From: Phoronis australis
Lineage: Eukaryota; Phoronida; Phoronidae
DNA length: 64,000 nt
Reading direction: 5' to 3'
Assembly: GCA_002633005.1 (NCBI GenBank)
Contig: NMRA01000187.1
Location: 357,644 to 421,643, forward strand
A program made the translations under genes and the position numbers. Below, piece after piece: positions 1-13,400 of the stretch (its first letter is position 1; each line of letters opens with the position of its first letter). A model generated the notes under the pieces. It had not been told where the DNA came from, ran no database searches, and saw only the letters and a list, made by a program, of their open reading frames with translations.

Positions 1-52
1 GGCATGTTATATCAGACCATTACCAATTCAAGTCAATTTTGTATGGTTTCAG

Positions 53-3000
53 TAAAATGATGCTGCTACTGTATGACAGTGGAATGAGAGTTGTCATCCA
101 CACAGCCAACCTTGTACAGCAAGACTGGCATCAGAAAACACAGGGGTAAGTTTTTAGTTGTTATGTTTAATGATTGTTTTATGCATAATAACTCTATTCT
201 TCCAAATTTATGTTCAATAATCTGCTAAACATGCAACCTCTGAATTTTTAAAATGTTTTCCATTATGTTCATGTCTTGTTTCATCCCCACCCCCAATTTA
301 TAAAGTTAGAGGTTTCAGTTCTTTTAAAGCATCTGCCCTTTTTAATGCCAATTTCAGCTCTCAAAATTTGGGTAATTTGCTTACTTTACTATCTAATATT
401 ATCTACGGTAAAGCCTGGCATGTAAGACCATGGCCTCATACGTGAAATCAAGAATTTTTTGGAACACTTACTGAATGCAGCAGCTTTGAATATACATCCA
501 TTGTATTAGCCAACCAATAGTTTTATACCTGACAGTACTTTTTTGGTTATCAATAGCTGTTTTGCAGGAAATACAACAGAAATGATGACTGGCCACGACG
601 TGGTATTTTTAGGTGATCCCAAATGTTTGATTTTGCCTAATTCCATGGTCATGCTATTTCTACGGAACAATCATCATTTTTGTTTAAATTGATTAAAATA
701 TTGGTTGACTTAAACCTTTCCATAAAAATGCTGAATAAATATTATAAAACAATTTGATAAATGTTGTCAATTTCATATTCGAATTAATGCTTTTGTTAAA
801 GTCAGAATGAATGAAGGCTACCCTTGGCCTCATATTCAAGCAAAAGGCCATCACCTTATTTACCAGGTTTGACGGTAAATAAATGTGTCTATTTTGGTCT
901 TGCAGGAATACAAACGTTTCCAAATTTTTCAAACATTTTGCTTTAATCTAAACATCCTATTCTCGGCACGACACCCACGCCCTTATTTCTGAGTTTTTTA
1001 TCGACCTGGATATTAACTCACACAATACACTCAGGTACCTTATCTAAGAGACAGTGTCCTGTCCATTTAGGTCTGTTTGATGTCACAGTGCATTGTTAAT
1101 GCGTTCCAGGTGTTATTTGTTCTCAAGGAATCTCAGTTTTTGGCCATAACCTTAGCAGAAACAAATTGACAAAACTTACATGATGACATTCATGTTTGAA
1201 TAAGTACAGTTATTCGCACTTATACATTTGGCTGAACTTAATCAAGCACCAGTGGCGATACAATTGATGATAGCTGACTGAAGTTCAGGGAAATGTCTGA
1301 CTTTTATTCAAGTATGAATGCTATCATGAAAAGTTTTATTGTTTTATTTTGGTTTTGGTTGTGGAGAATGCAACAATCTTGCTCATAAATATTAACAACT
1401 TTTGTATAAGTGACCAGAGCTGTAACCTTTAAGTCGGGTTGTTTATTAGCAAAAGCGTGTCTTCATGAACTTTTTGGTTAGAATTTTTTACAAAGTTAAC
1501 GATCTCTGCCTGTTCACTGTCTTTTATTTGTTACAGATGCACTGAACCTTGCTTTAAAGAAATTGAAATCCATGTTTTGCAGTGTTTGGGTGAGTCCTCT
1601 TCTGCCAAAGTTGATGGGGACATCTGGTGGTGACTCCCCTACATTTTTCAGAAAGGATCTTGTGGAGTACCTCAGTGCTTATAAATCTGCAGCTTTAAGT
1701 GGTTGGACAACACACATCCAGGAACATGATTTTTCGTCAGTAAGGTACAAAATATCTGTGTTGGTGTTCCCCTTACTAGAATGCTAATTCATCGCAGTTA
1801 CCCAGTTGTTGAAATGTTTTTGTTAATCACTTTTCCCTCTTTGTGTAATTCTTATAATGGACCTCAAAAAGAACTCGCTCGTACGTCTGCTCATAACGTT
1901 TCATTGCGTTGAACTGTGACAGGGACAAAGTAGCGTTACGTAAGCTCAAAAACATATTTGGATCTCGCCTTTTTTTTTTAAAATATGCCTGATGTCGGCT
2001 TATATAGTTTGGTTATAAATTTTTTTACAAAATTCACCTGATATCAGTTTTTAAATAGTAGTGTGCGTGGTGTAAGCCAAAATACTTCTTCTGCTTAAAG
2101 TATAATTTATCGTTGTCTGTGCTTCCCGGTATAAATTGTGTTTAATATTGATAAGGAGTGAAACACGTTGGTCTGTTAACATACCACAGTCAGTTAAGGT
2201 TTTTCTATTTTAAAGAGTTTTTTTGTTTTTAATGTGCATCATTTTCTGCAACATTTGTTTCAAATTTCTACAGTGTTCATTTGGTTAGCTCAGTTCCTGG
2301 TCGTCACACTGGCGATAAGAAATGCAAGTTTGGCCATCTGAAGTTACGAACAGTAAGTTAATACATATTAACCGATGCCAATTTCTTAAACGTGATTTAT
2401 GCTACATGTGAAATCTTGATAGTTTTGGCATTCCGGTGATTTCCGTCCAATGTTTGCTTGTGCAAAAAAAAACACTGGTTTAATCTTAGACTTCCTGTGC
2501 AGCTGGTTGTCAAGGTAACTGTAAGTAAGTTAATACATATTAACCAACGCCAATTTCTTAAACGTGATTTATGCTACATGTGAACTTTTGATAGTTTTGG
2601 CATTCCGGTGATTTCCGTCCAATTTTTACTTGTGCAAAAAAACACTGGTTTAATCTTAGACTTCCTGTGCAGCTGGTTGTCAAGGTAACTGTAAAGCTGT
2701 GTGTCACTCTGACTCACATTTTGTAATTAAAGCAATAATTGTTCAATGTGTTGAAAGGGTCGCATAAAAAAATGTTTACTTACGTGCTGTGTGATTGGGG
2801 GAAAGACTTCATTTTACTGAAACCTGATGTACTCAACAGTGATTTTGATTCTTTAAACAAGTATTGTGAAAATGACTTTGCAATCATATTAAAAACTAAA
2901 CATCTGTAAAACAAATGGAAAGGAAATTATTTTGTTTACAGTGTAGAAAGGTGAATTGGTTTATGACTTAATGAGGGAAACACCATCTTCTTTCTCAGTT

Positions 3001-5695
3001 TTGTTGCCTCAGAAATTCATGAAAACTTCACAAAAAGTAAAGGTCATGTCACTTTGAACAATTGCTTGTGATATTATTTAGTTTGGCTTATTTTCAACAT
3101 TATATTAAGGCCTTGACCCACATGTTACATAAAATTTACATTTCTACACAATCATGTAACTATTCTATTCTTGTTTTGTGTAAGATTTTTACAGGATAGT
3201 GTTTGTTATGTACCAATGGTCAGTTACTGAAAAGTGATTCAGCGAAACATGGGATCCTTACCAATACTTACAGTTTGAAATATGTTTATACATACAGATT
3301 TGAGTGCTGGAAATTTGAGCACAAATTTTTTAAGTTTTAATTTGTTATTGTGTTGCTGTAGATCTTGAGTAAGAACGGCCCAGCCTCTGCGACTCAGGTC
3401 AAAGGGTGGCCTGTGATTGGTCAGTTTTCAAGCATTGGATCTCTGGGGTCGACAAAAGATACGTGGTTATGCGGTGAATGGCTGCGCAGTCTATCATCAA
3501 CGCAGTGTGTACAGTCATTTGGTGGTGGAATGTCTGGTTTGAAACTGGTGAGCTTCATACCTTCTTCACAGGAATGGTAAATCTATGACAACCACGACTA
3601 TAATTGGCAAATATATGCCACTTATTTCTGATAGTAAACCTCAAGCCTTTTGTTGAGTAAATTTTTATTTTTACTTTTTTCCTTGGCATACTTTTAAAAA
3701 TCTTAGTGTTACCTTGACAGGGTTGTCTAAGAATGCCATGACTTATTCACGATTTGACCTACTAATAATGTACTGGCACGGGATGTGAGTTGGATCAGGT
3801 TACTGCAAGCAATTATAGAGCTGAAATGTTCTTTGTATCTGTGTGCTTTCAAAGCCAAAGCTTCAGCTATGACTAATTGTCAATTGCAAATTTTATCTGT
3901 TTCCTAGCTAAGATTAATATAGCAATCTTGTTAGAAGTAATTACTCGATACATTCAAGTTCACTCCTCATCATAATAATCAATTTGCTTTGTGTGTGTTT
4001 TTGTCATTTTACAACTAGATATATCCCAGTAAAGAGAATGTTCGTCAAAGTCTGGAGGGTTATGCTGCGGGCGCGTCTTTACCTTACAGTATCAATACAG
4101 CAAAGAAACAATTGTATCTCAAAGAGTTTCTACAGTAAGTGTGATGTAAATATTGCTGTTGCCAATGCCGACGCTGCTGATGCTTCGTTGCTATAGCAAC
4201 ACATGACTGGATTCAATGTGTGGTTTATTTTCTGATCTTCATACACATCAACTTAATATGTATCTCTAGACAGGACCTTTGATTTGGAGGCCAAATATCG
4301 GTCTCGTTCCTCTGTGACAAATATTTAAAAAATTACACGAAATTTCTCTTATCAGGCCTAAAATTTCACACTAAGGAAACAACATTCCCCCATCAAGGTT
4401 ACTCACTTCCTAATAGATTCAAAACGTTAGTTTTGGTGACTTCAAGCATTGCCAGTGATGATGGGGGAGGGGGGGGGCAACCAGAGGCTGGATATTGGGG
4501 TGGGGTTGGTTTCCGCTCACCCAAAAAATTCTTCATGCAGGAGTTACTGCCACCTTCTCCGTCAGTTGAGTGAGAACCCTGGTGGCACCAACAGTCATTA
4601 CAAAGTTAACATTCATTAGTCAAATCTTAAATGTTAAATTACATCTCAATTTAAAAGTGTTCGTGATTGTTCCGCTCTTAAAAATGCAGGATTTTGGTCA
4701 AACCTTTATTCATCGTGCAAATATTCAGCTATTCAGTGATGCCTCTGTTGTCACTACTCAAAGAATGTGACAAACCAGCCCATCAATCACCTGCCGTTAC
4801 GCTCTTGAAGACATGTGACAATGCACTGTTTACTTTTCAGTGAGTGGAAGTGTAGCAGGTTTGGTCGTGACAGGGCTTCACCACACATCAAGACATACAC
4901 AAGGATATCACCTGATTTGAAGCAATCAGCATGGTTCCTGGTGACAAGGTATTATGTAGGGAAATCAACTGTATTGACTTAAAATAAGTTAAGAAAATTT
5001 GTCGGTTTTTAATTGTTTGGCTGGCATCTAAGTTTAAGCCACCTACAGGGATAAGTTCAGGTGGTCAAATGCTGTCGGCTTCAAACCAATGGTGAGCACC
5101 ACAGAGGCGAGAATCTAGTGAAAATGCAAAAGCATGCAAGATATCACTATATGTATAACAAGCAAAGCATGTGACTGCACTAGCTTTCTTTGTGAGATTC
5201 TAGCCTCTAAGGAACTCAGCCCAGGGTTGAATCGTGTTTGCCAGTTGGCAGTAAGGAATGGACACAATCAATTAACTTGTCAATCCAATGTTTTATCATG
5301 GAAACTTGCGAATGCTAAGTAGGTTTACTTAGTAAGTGTGTTAAAGTCTGATTTTGGGTACTTTAAGTTTTAAAGTTATGAATGATCTCATCAAGAAATC
5401 CTGGCCGGCTTGTATTTGCCCAAATATTTACAAAAGTCTTGAGTTTAAATCAATGAAAGAATAATTATTTTATTTTCTAAACGTAGATAGTGTGCAGGAT
5501 TTGGTAACTTTGCATCACTGTCATTGGCTATGATAGATGATTATCCAACCCAAGTTTTAGTCTAAAACTTACTTTGACCATTTTGGTTGCAGTGCCAACC
5601 TGTCTAAAGCTGCTTGGGGCGTGCTGGAGAAGAACCAGTCTCAACTGATGATCAGATCCTATGAGATGGGCGTCTTGTTCCTTCCTCAGTTCTTT
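53..5695 (+). CDS. TDP1: Tyrosyl-DNA phosphodiesterase 1, C-terminal half, partial (7 exons)
   Basis: Nuclear phospholipase-D-superfamily enzyme that removes topoisomerase I peptides from DNA 3' ends. Exons read as 53-145, 1583-1744, 2274-2352, 3362-3547, 4019-4134, 4841-4948 and 5593-5695; all junctions are GT-AG and phases 2,2,0,0,2,2,0 join into one frame of about 282 residues. The first exon opens just after the His of the first HxK motif (T-K-M-M-L-L-L-Y), so the lysine matching human K265 is visible and its histidine lies outside the window. The second HxK motif is intact (PHIKTYTR, exon 6), as are [10 protein letters not shown] (human N516 region) and [12 protein letters not shown] (human E538 region) in exon 7. 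[14 protein letters not shown] in exon 4 is a family hallmark. The gene is truncated on the left by the window. The last roughly 60 residues expected from the human protein (with a YDLP-type segment) were not found downstream. Family assignment is secure; splice sites are inferred. Confidence 0.93.
2353..2695 (+). repeat. 172-bp tandem duplication at a TDP1 splice donor
   Basis: Two adjacent copies, 2353-2524 and about 2525-2695, share nearly identical sequence (both start GTAAGTTAATACATATTAAC and run to a CTGGTTGTCAAGGTAACTGTAA end). The unit begins at the 5' splice donor of the intron after exon 3 of TDP1, so the donor itself is duplicated. A few substitutions and a poly-A length change separate the copies. 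Confidence 0.85.
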
Positions 5696-6600
5696 GTAAG
5701 ATCGTTTGACTTCAATGGTCTGTGTTTGAAGCCATGTTTATTAGTATTTATTACATGATGAGGGTTTCTGTAATCAGTTCCTATATCTAGACACCCATTG
5801 GAGGTGAGCATCCCTCGGGACTTTGGGAAATAGTGATCAAAAATATGTAATAATCAATTTATCTCCCATTTTAAGTAATAAACTACAAAACCCCAAAATA
5901 AAAATGAATTAGAAATAAACTATTCAACTTCGATGTAACATTATCCCTATGTCACTATGTCATGCATGTTAGCGTCCTCCACAGCACATTGTAAATTTAA
6001 ATTAAGCATGTTTCTATCAAACCACAATGTCCCTCCCATTTGTTCTGTTTTTAATAATTTTGGGGTTATTTACATGTAAGTTATCCATGGTTTTCCTTTG
6101 TTAATGCAGCACAATTGACTAAGTTAAATTGAACTTATAGTGACTGGTTGTTGTTGTAAACGCTGCAGCAGTTAAACTCTGACTGACAACTTGCTGGAAT
6201 CTTTTGGTAGTTAAATATGACGTCGGCGTGACGAAGGGCTAGTTTTTTTTTTTTACCAAACGTCCAGCTAATTTCAATAAAATTTCGCAATAATATGATT
6301 GAATTCGATAGCATCTTTCATAGTTCTTGGTCTTTTTGAAATATAAAATGATCAGACAACTACTTCTTACTCCTGTGCTCTGTCCATAAAATGTGAATGG
6401 GCTTAATCTAAACAGTCTCTCTTTTGTCATAGAAGTACAATACACAATTGTCACTCAACAGTGAAGTGTCGAACTAATGAATTGGATTTAGCGATTAGCA
6501 GTTATTGGTTCCCCCGTTTAATCAATACACAACACTGGTTCGGTGTAGAGGGGTGATCATTACTAGCCTATATTCTATTGTACAGTAATTATCGAACAAT
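5696..6600. other. No gene recognised; downstream of last TDP1 exon
   Basis: AT-rich sequence after the donor at 5696. I searched all frames by eye for the terminal TDP1 exon and did not see it. A weak acceptor near 6109 would give two residues and a stop, which is not convincing. Confidence 0.4.
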
Positions 6601-6626
6601 ACAGAGGTTTGTTACAATGCAAACGT

Positions 6627-6632
6627 TTTATT
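6627..6632 (-). terminator. Candidate poly(A) signal of the divergent calmodulin-like gene
   Basis: AATAAA on the minus strand, about 770 nt past the stop codon at 7404. The 6633-7403 stretch would then be 3'UTR; it holds no convincing ORF. Other signals are possible, so the 3' end is only inferred. Confidence 0.4.
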
Positions 6633-7403
6633 TCCGTGATACGACTATGTACAGATACATGTGGGCTCGAAATAATCATAATACATAACAAAGAATTTCA
6701 AGGTATCGTTAAAGATTGATATCTGGTGGCAAGGAAACGCTCAAACAGAAAAAAATGCATTTTTACAAACAACTACATTATCTAACTTTGTGTTCATAGC
6801 CACTCTTCGATACATCTCTACTTCCTTTATTAGGTTTGATAACTTGTATGTTTTCAAAATCAATCTGGATCACAGACGATAATGTGAAAACTCAAATTTA
6901 CTATCCGATTGCAATGACCTCTGTCGCTCAAATTACAAATTTTGTCCCTGCATACTCCTCTGGTTGAATCTCAATAAAAAATTGCCACGATCACAGAAAC
7001 TGAGAGACAGATTAGGACGCAAATAATGCACGTAGGTGAAATTTCACTAACTAAATACGACAATTTAAATATACACAACAGTTTATGTACAGCATACGAA
7101 TTAGGATGAGATATTATTACAATGTTGTGCAAATTAAATGTGCAACACACGAGTACAAGTAAGAGACCCTCGGAACACACATAACGTTCTCCAGAGTCTA
7201 TTTCAGAAGTTCTAAATCGCGCGGCCGTGATATCGTTATTCAGGAGACGCCTGCTTGCTTTCATTAGCCAACTTCCGTTTCCGCAACTGGGAACTTGATT
7301 TCGTTTGATGTTTTACGAGTCGCATTCCGGGGATCATACTTGATTTCTATCACAGCGATGCAATGACGAATGTACAATGACGTAACAAAGACCGATGACG
7401 AGG

Positions 7404-10400
7404 CTAGTACTGGGCCATGATTTTCACGAATTCTGAAATAAATGAATTCAAACGTGAAAGATGTCTTACAACCTGTTAAATGGTTTATAATTTTCGCATT
7501 GTTTTTGTCACGGTTTCGTGGTTTTTAATTTTAAAATGTAAAACACCAGAGCAACATACTTATTGTTGAAGATAACAACGATAAGCAACAAAGCCGATGG
7601 AGCTCGACCTACGATCTGTTCTGGTTAAAGTTACCCTGTACAACTTTTTTCGACCACAAAACTTAGCTCCTCAGATCTTACTAGTCACCAAAGTATTTTT
7701 TATTTTAACCACAATATACAGTTTAGAGAAAAGCTGTTCAAGTTCAGCATGTCCAAAACAGAGCCTAGACGCACGATAATGTTGATCACGATATACTGAA
7801 AATGGAGCAACTTTAGGTGACAATGCCAGTCGACGACATGCACGTCTCTGCATTGACTATTCCATTCGCCCTCTGCAGTAGAGTAATCTCTCTTTTCGTT
7901 GGCACTGAACACCATTGGGATACCCAAACAGACTTACGTAGCCGTGTCTCGCAACTAGAAATATCTAGCCAAAATCACGTGTTCTCATTTTAAATACACG
8001 ACAACATCTCTCGTAATCTCGCGAAGCCTTGTTTAGCGAGGTCCTGGAGTTACTAAACTCTACCCTGACGTTATCAGCGCCTTAAGAACGTCAGTCTCCC
8101 TTGAATGACACCAAAAGAGGCCTATATCAGTGATACAACAAGAAAGTCGTGGAGTGGGTGGGGGTTACCACAGTTTTCGCTCCGGCATACTGGCGGCGTT
8201 TTTAGGTTCAACTTGGTGTGTTCGTACGGGGGTGGGGGCGGGAAGCGGCCCCCCTAAACCCGCCAACGCCGTATATCCAGTCTGGCATGTAACCCTATAG
8301 GTAAATAAACCACTCTCACCTTCATATTCTACAGTACCGTCTCCATCAATATCCACCTCGGCAATCATTTCATCGAACTCCTCGTCTGTCATCGGTTCTC
8401 CGAGTGTCGTCATTATTCGTCGTAACTCGGCGTTCGTCAGACTTCCGGTGCCGTCTGTATCAAAAACTCGGAATGCTTCCCGTATGGATTCTTCGCTGTC
8501 TTTCTCATTCATCTTTTTCGCCATCATTGTGAGAAATTCCGGGAAGTCGATGGATCCATTGCCTGAAAAATAAAATAAATCGTCACAGTCGAAATCAAGA
8601 AAGTAGAAATATTGAATCTTCTATCCATATTTTCTTGGGAGGTAACAAAACAAAAGTGTGCTCTCGCATGTTAAGTGCAGTATGCAGCTCAGATATTCGT
8701 GCTAATTAAAACTTCGAGTGCCGTACAGTTTTTATAAGTTACAAAGTCCTTGGTCGGTTGTACAACTTTTCATTTTGGCCCTTATGCATTTCCATAGATA
8801 CACATCAATGATTTGTTTCTTACACTGTTCACAGCGAGCTTAAAGATACTGTATCCTTTACATTCACCAATTTAGATCACGTGATGAGTTTCAACAGTCG
8901 AACAATATTAGTAAAATATAAATATTTTGTAGTTTTCAAACCTCTTTGTATTTGCCTTGCTTTATTATAAATTTTAACTTTTTCAAAAAGTGGGCTGGGT
9001 TTCGAGGAAAACTCGTTACATATAGCGACAGTCGCGAGAGTACCCATAATGCATGAGTCAGCTGTCACTCACTGCCGCGGCCATTTTAGCTGGCGGTGTA
9101 TCGATAAACAATAAACATAAACCAAAAAATACATATTAAATTCAGTTAAGTTTGAAAATATTTGGAATTGTGCTGAATAAGCATGACTTGGAATTAAGTG
9201 TCGACTGAAGTAGCTTGCGTTAAATCCCTTTTAGAAATTCTTAACTAAAGTGAATCGTAAAGCCCAAGCGGAGAGAAGTACCTCGGATTCACAAGAAACT
9301 TTCACATACAGCTATGGACGGCTCTTCATGATGTTTGGAATTGCTTTCAAAGTGGTCCATACCTATGTTGCCGTAAGTCCCTAGGACTTATTGTAATCTG
9401 GGTGTCCAGATTGTAATATACGAAATTATGCGCACGTAGCTATATGAGAAAAACTTAGGTAAGGCAAAGGACAAGTTTCCAAAGTAGCTGTTTGTGAACC
9501 TTGAGTTATGTGTTTCACAAATTGACGTGTTTTCAATTCGTCACTAAAAACGTCAGTACCGTGAACGGCCAGGAGACGCATATAAGGCACAGTTTTTAAA
9601 CACATTGGATAATCGTTTACACCTGCAGGAGAAGCTAAGCTGCATTCAGCAATGTTCGAAACAAGCAAATATTGTAGATGCACGGGTATATGCCTACATA
9701 CTCGCGCATGCGGAGTAATATAACACAAACCAGTCACAAAAACAGCGCCAACAGCGATGCGCTCTCCCACTTGCGACTGTTTGCAATAGACGTCATTGAT
9801 TGCTTGTACAGAAAAACGTACCGACGCTGTGTTCATTTATTCAAGTTTGAAGTTGCGATTCCAGCAAAGAACTAATTAGCGCTGCTTGGGACGTTGAATA
9901 ATTCAAGCCAGTGTAGGCTTACGTAGTAAATGAGACCAAACCCATGATAATACGATGACAGGTGTACAGTACTTGCTGCTTCATTAAATACAGTACAGCA
10001 CGAGATTGATTCGATAACGATTCACCTGTTTGACCACCCCGGTAGCATTCAGGAGTCGCGAAACTGACCATTGAGCAGACCAAAGCATTTTCACATTTCC
10101 TCCAGGGTGTTTATGATTGAAACTGATAAGGCATGGCGATTTTTATGATTTGTTTTATTTAAGTATGTTCACCAAATAGTCTGGAATATTGGCCCATGGA
10201 TTTATCGCGTGTCAATTATAAACGCTCGCTCATCGTGTTAGAACAAAAACATGCGTTTCATATAGTTCCACCCCAATACACGAGTCAAAACATTTATTTG
10301 GTTTTCAATGACGGCACTGCACAGAGGCGCAGACGGAGAGCTAAGATCACCAAACGCAACTATGCTCAGCTCATACCTCACGTCTTCGCCAAAATGAGCC

Positions 10401-13400
10401 GCGAGAGTTTCTCCACGCTTGGCGGTGAAGCGAATTTGTCCTCATTTGTTTGGTTTCTCTCATCTTGAGCCAAAACTAGTTGGCAGGCGAGATGATCGGA
10501 GCAGTAGCATGATTGATTATCTTCGCTGGGCAATAAAATTTAATTCATCGCCGCGAAATCGTAATTAAAGATTTAATATAGATATAGCATCTTTGTCGTA
10601 ATGTCATCTTTTAGAGGCATGCGCTCCGTAGATGCGAGAAAACCACGAAAACGGTAGATCACCCAAGATATCCCTATTAATCATCACAATTAAGCGAAGT
10701 ACGTGATCACACACCAGTTTTACTCGCGAAAACCTCAGCTTAGTTGCGTCAACGGGACGTTGCCCAGTTAATGTTTTGCAGCAACCCGTTATCTTTACTT
10801 GTTGTCACGGCTTGGTTATATGGCGGAACTATTTGATTGACATGTCGGAGCAATCCATTGAGTAAATTGGCGCGCGGCTATCTTTCATTTGAAACAGGTT
10901 AGAGTTCAGTATCTGTCTTGCGGCTAGAAAAATCTATCCTAAGTCACGTGCTCTCATTTAAAATACACGGCAATATCTCACGTAATCTCACGGGGTCTTG
11001 ATTTTTAGAGAAGTCCTAGCGTAGGTCCTAGCGTTACTGAACTGTATCCTGAACTCGTTGCGTCTGCGCACTGAGCCGTACTAGTCAAGTCATGAGAGCT
11101 CTCAAACCTGCGTCATGCNTCCCTATTAATCATCACAATTAAGCGAAGTACGTGATCACACACCAGTTTTAATCGCGAAAATCTCAGCTTAGTTGCGTCA
11201 ACGGGACGTTGCCCAGTTAATGTTATGCAGCAACCTGTTATCTTTACTTGTTGTCACGCCTTGATTATATGGCGGAACTATTTGATTGACATGTCGGAGC
11301 AATCCATTGAGTAAATTGGCGCGCGGCTATCTTTCATTTGAAACAGGTTAGAGTTCAGTATCTGTCTTGCAGCTAGAAAAATCTATCCTAAGTCACGTGC
11401 TCTCATTTAAAATACACGGCAATATCTCACGTAATCTCACGGGGTCTTGATTTTTAGAGAAGTCCTAGCGTAGGTCCTAGCGTTACTGAACTGTATCCTG
11501 AACTCGTTGCGTCTGCGCACTGAGCCGTACTAGTCAAGTCATGAGAGCTCTCAAACCTGCGTCATGCATCACTATGATACGAGCACACGCGAATTGATAC
11601 CTTGTGGGTTATTTGTTGAAACTGGTTTGCTACGCCTCAGATTATCAGAACCAATATGAATTTTGCTATAAAACGAGTATAGTAACAAGACACCTACCAT
11701 CGGCGTCTGCCTCTTCAATCATCTTATCCAGTTCGTCATCAGAAGGATTTTGCCCCAACGACCTCATTACAGTACCCAACTCTTTCGTGGTGACTGTGCC
11801 GTCGCCATCTTTGTCAAAGACAGAGAAAGCTTCTTTAAATTCTGTAAAAAGCATTTCCCAAAATTTACTACCCGCCACCGTACGACGAACTAGGTTTGTT
11901 CGATGCTGTGACGCTGCCGACATTCTCCGACCGAAAAATGCTGACAATATGGGCATGTAAGTTCACTCACATTTCTTGGAGAGACGATGATAGCAAGTGA
12001 AGAATCAGCGAGTCAGATATGAACCGTAGAAGTTCAGATTTAGTTGATGAAAATGAAGATGAAATTAGATTTTGACGTATTACAGCCTAATTGAAGAAGG
12101 CTTCGGCATACAATTTCATCTACGAAATGGGCAATAGTCTGATATAACGTGCCCGTATTTTGAGAACCAGTTTGATGCCCGTTATTCAGTGGAGAATTCG
12201 GGAACGTTATGTCAGACCATGACCCCGAAATGTACTACCCCGACCATAAAAAGTATTGAGCATAATCATTCAATCGAAGTTTGACTGTTCTTTCGTTAAC
12301 CCATTACGCCTGCTGATATCAATATCAATTAAAAAAAAAGGATTTTATAATCAGAGATTTTGGAATGAGCCTACAATGTAATCCAGCAATATAGGAACAC
12401 ACTGGCACTGTGTACTAAGAGAGAGTGCAACAAACACAACGTTCGTTTCATTCTATCTAAAAAGTAATTATGCATGCGAAAAATCAATTCGGAGATAGTA
12501 CATGTATCACAAGTTGTGTGCAATTGGCTCGTTTTAACTCTTAGATAAATATTATGGTATTTAAGTGACCAAACATAACATCAGACAAGGTAAACAGACC
12601 ATTAATTATACGTACCTGCTATTTGTTCGTCTGTAAGCTGGTCGGCCTGTAAAAATCAAAACAATCGTCACCTTTCATAAAACCTTTTATCTCACTGTCA
12701 TCTTTTCAATGACACATGTTTCTTCGTCTCTAAAACTGTGTTTGCCAATTATCGTTTCTGATGTTATTTAAAACTCATAATCAATACGCATGCATTGCTG
12801 CGCGCGAGGGGTCTACAGAGGGATTCTGTGCATGCGTACTTGTACATTAATTTATAATTGATTGCTTCCATCTCATCAACAATACGACAATAGGAATTCT
12901 GGATGTCAATGTTCTACCCGCAGAGGAGGTTGTCGCAAAGAGTAGACAGGTTCTGCAGAATTTATGAAGCAGTATTAGTAAATCGGACCCGTCCATACAC
13001 GAATTCAAAATTGAAGAAACAAATTAGCAAGTTCTAGTACCTTAACGCCAGATAAAATACCCCACTAGCGGCGCTAGTACGACCCCGATACAACGGTCGG
13101 GAGAAACGCTCTCGATCGCCTACATTATTGAATCATCACCCAGTCGCCCATCGTGATTGTATCGTGGTCTCAATGTTTTCGCAAACAAGGTGTTCCGCGA
13201 GCTATTTAGTTTTTTCATGTCTTGTTCGGGACTGGACTAGTGGAATGATTCTATTCAACGGTAAGAAAGGTCTATTTTACGTGTTCACAGAGCGGTGTGT
13301 TTATGATAGCAGCGTGCTGTTTACTTTTTGCCTGGCTTCAGTATTTGGCGGTGTGGGGTTTCTAACTGCTATAGAACATTGCCACTACGAGAATGTCTGC

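Larger units (their letters stand above)
10671..11567. repeat. 448-bp direct duplication split by a single N
   Basis: Copy 1 (10671-11118) and copy 2 (11120-11567) are nearly identical over 448 bp; a single N at 11119 lies exactly between them. Each copy contains one family-1 MITE. The block lies in an intron of the calmodulin-like gene. It is either a recent tandem duplication or two haplotypes joined during assembly. Confidence 0.9.

Noticed and set aside
6971-7264. Minus-strand ORF of 97 codons
   Set aside because: Falls in the presumed 3'UTR of the calmodulin-like gene and shows no family similarity.
8165-8319. C-terminal extension of the calmodulin-like ORF past 8320
   Set aside because: It is intron read-through after a GTGAGA donor; the true last exon is 7404-7432 with the expected phase.
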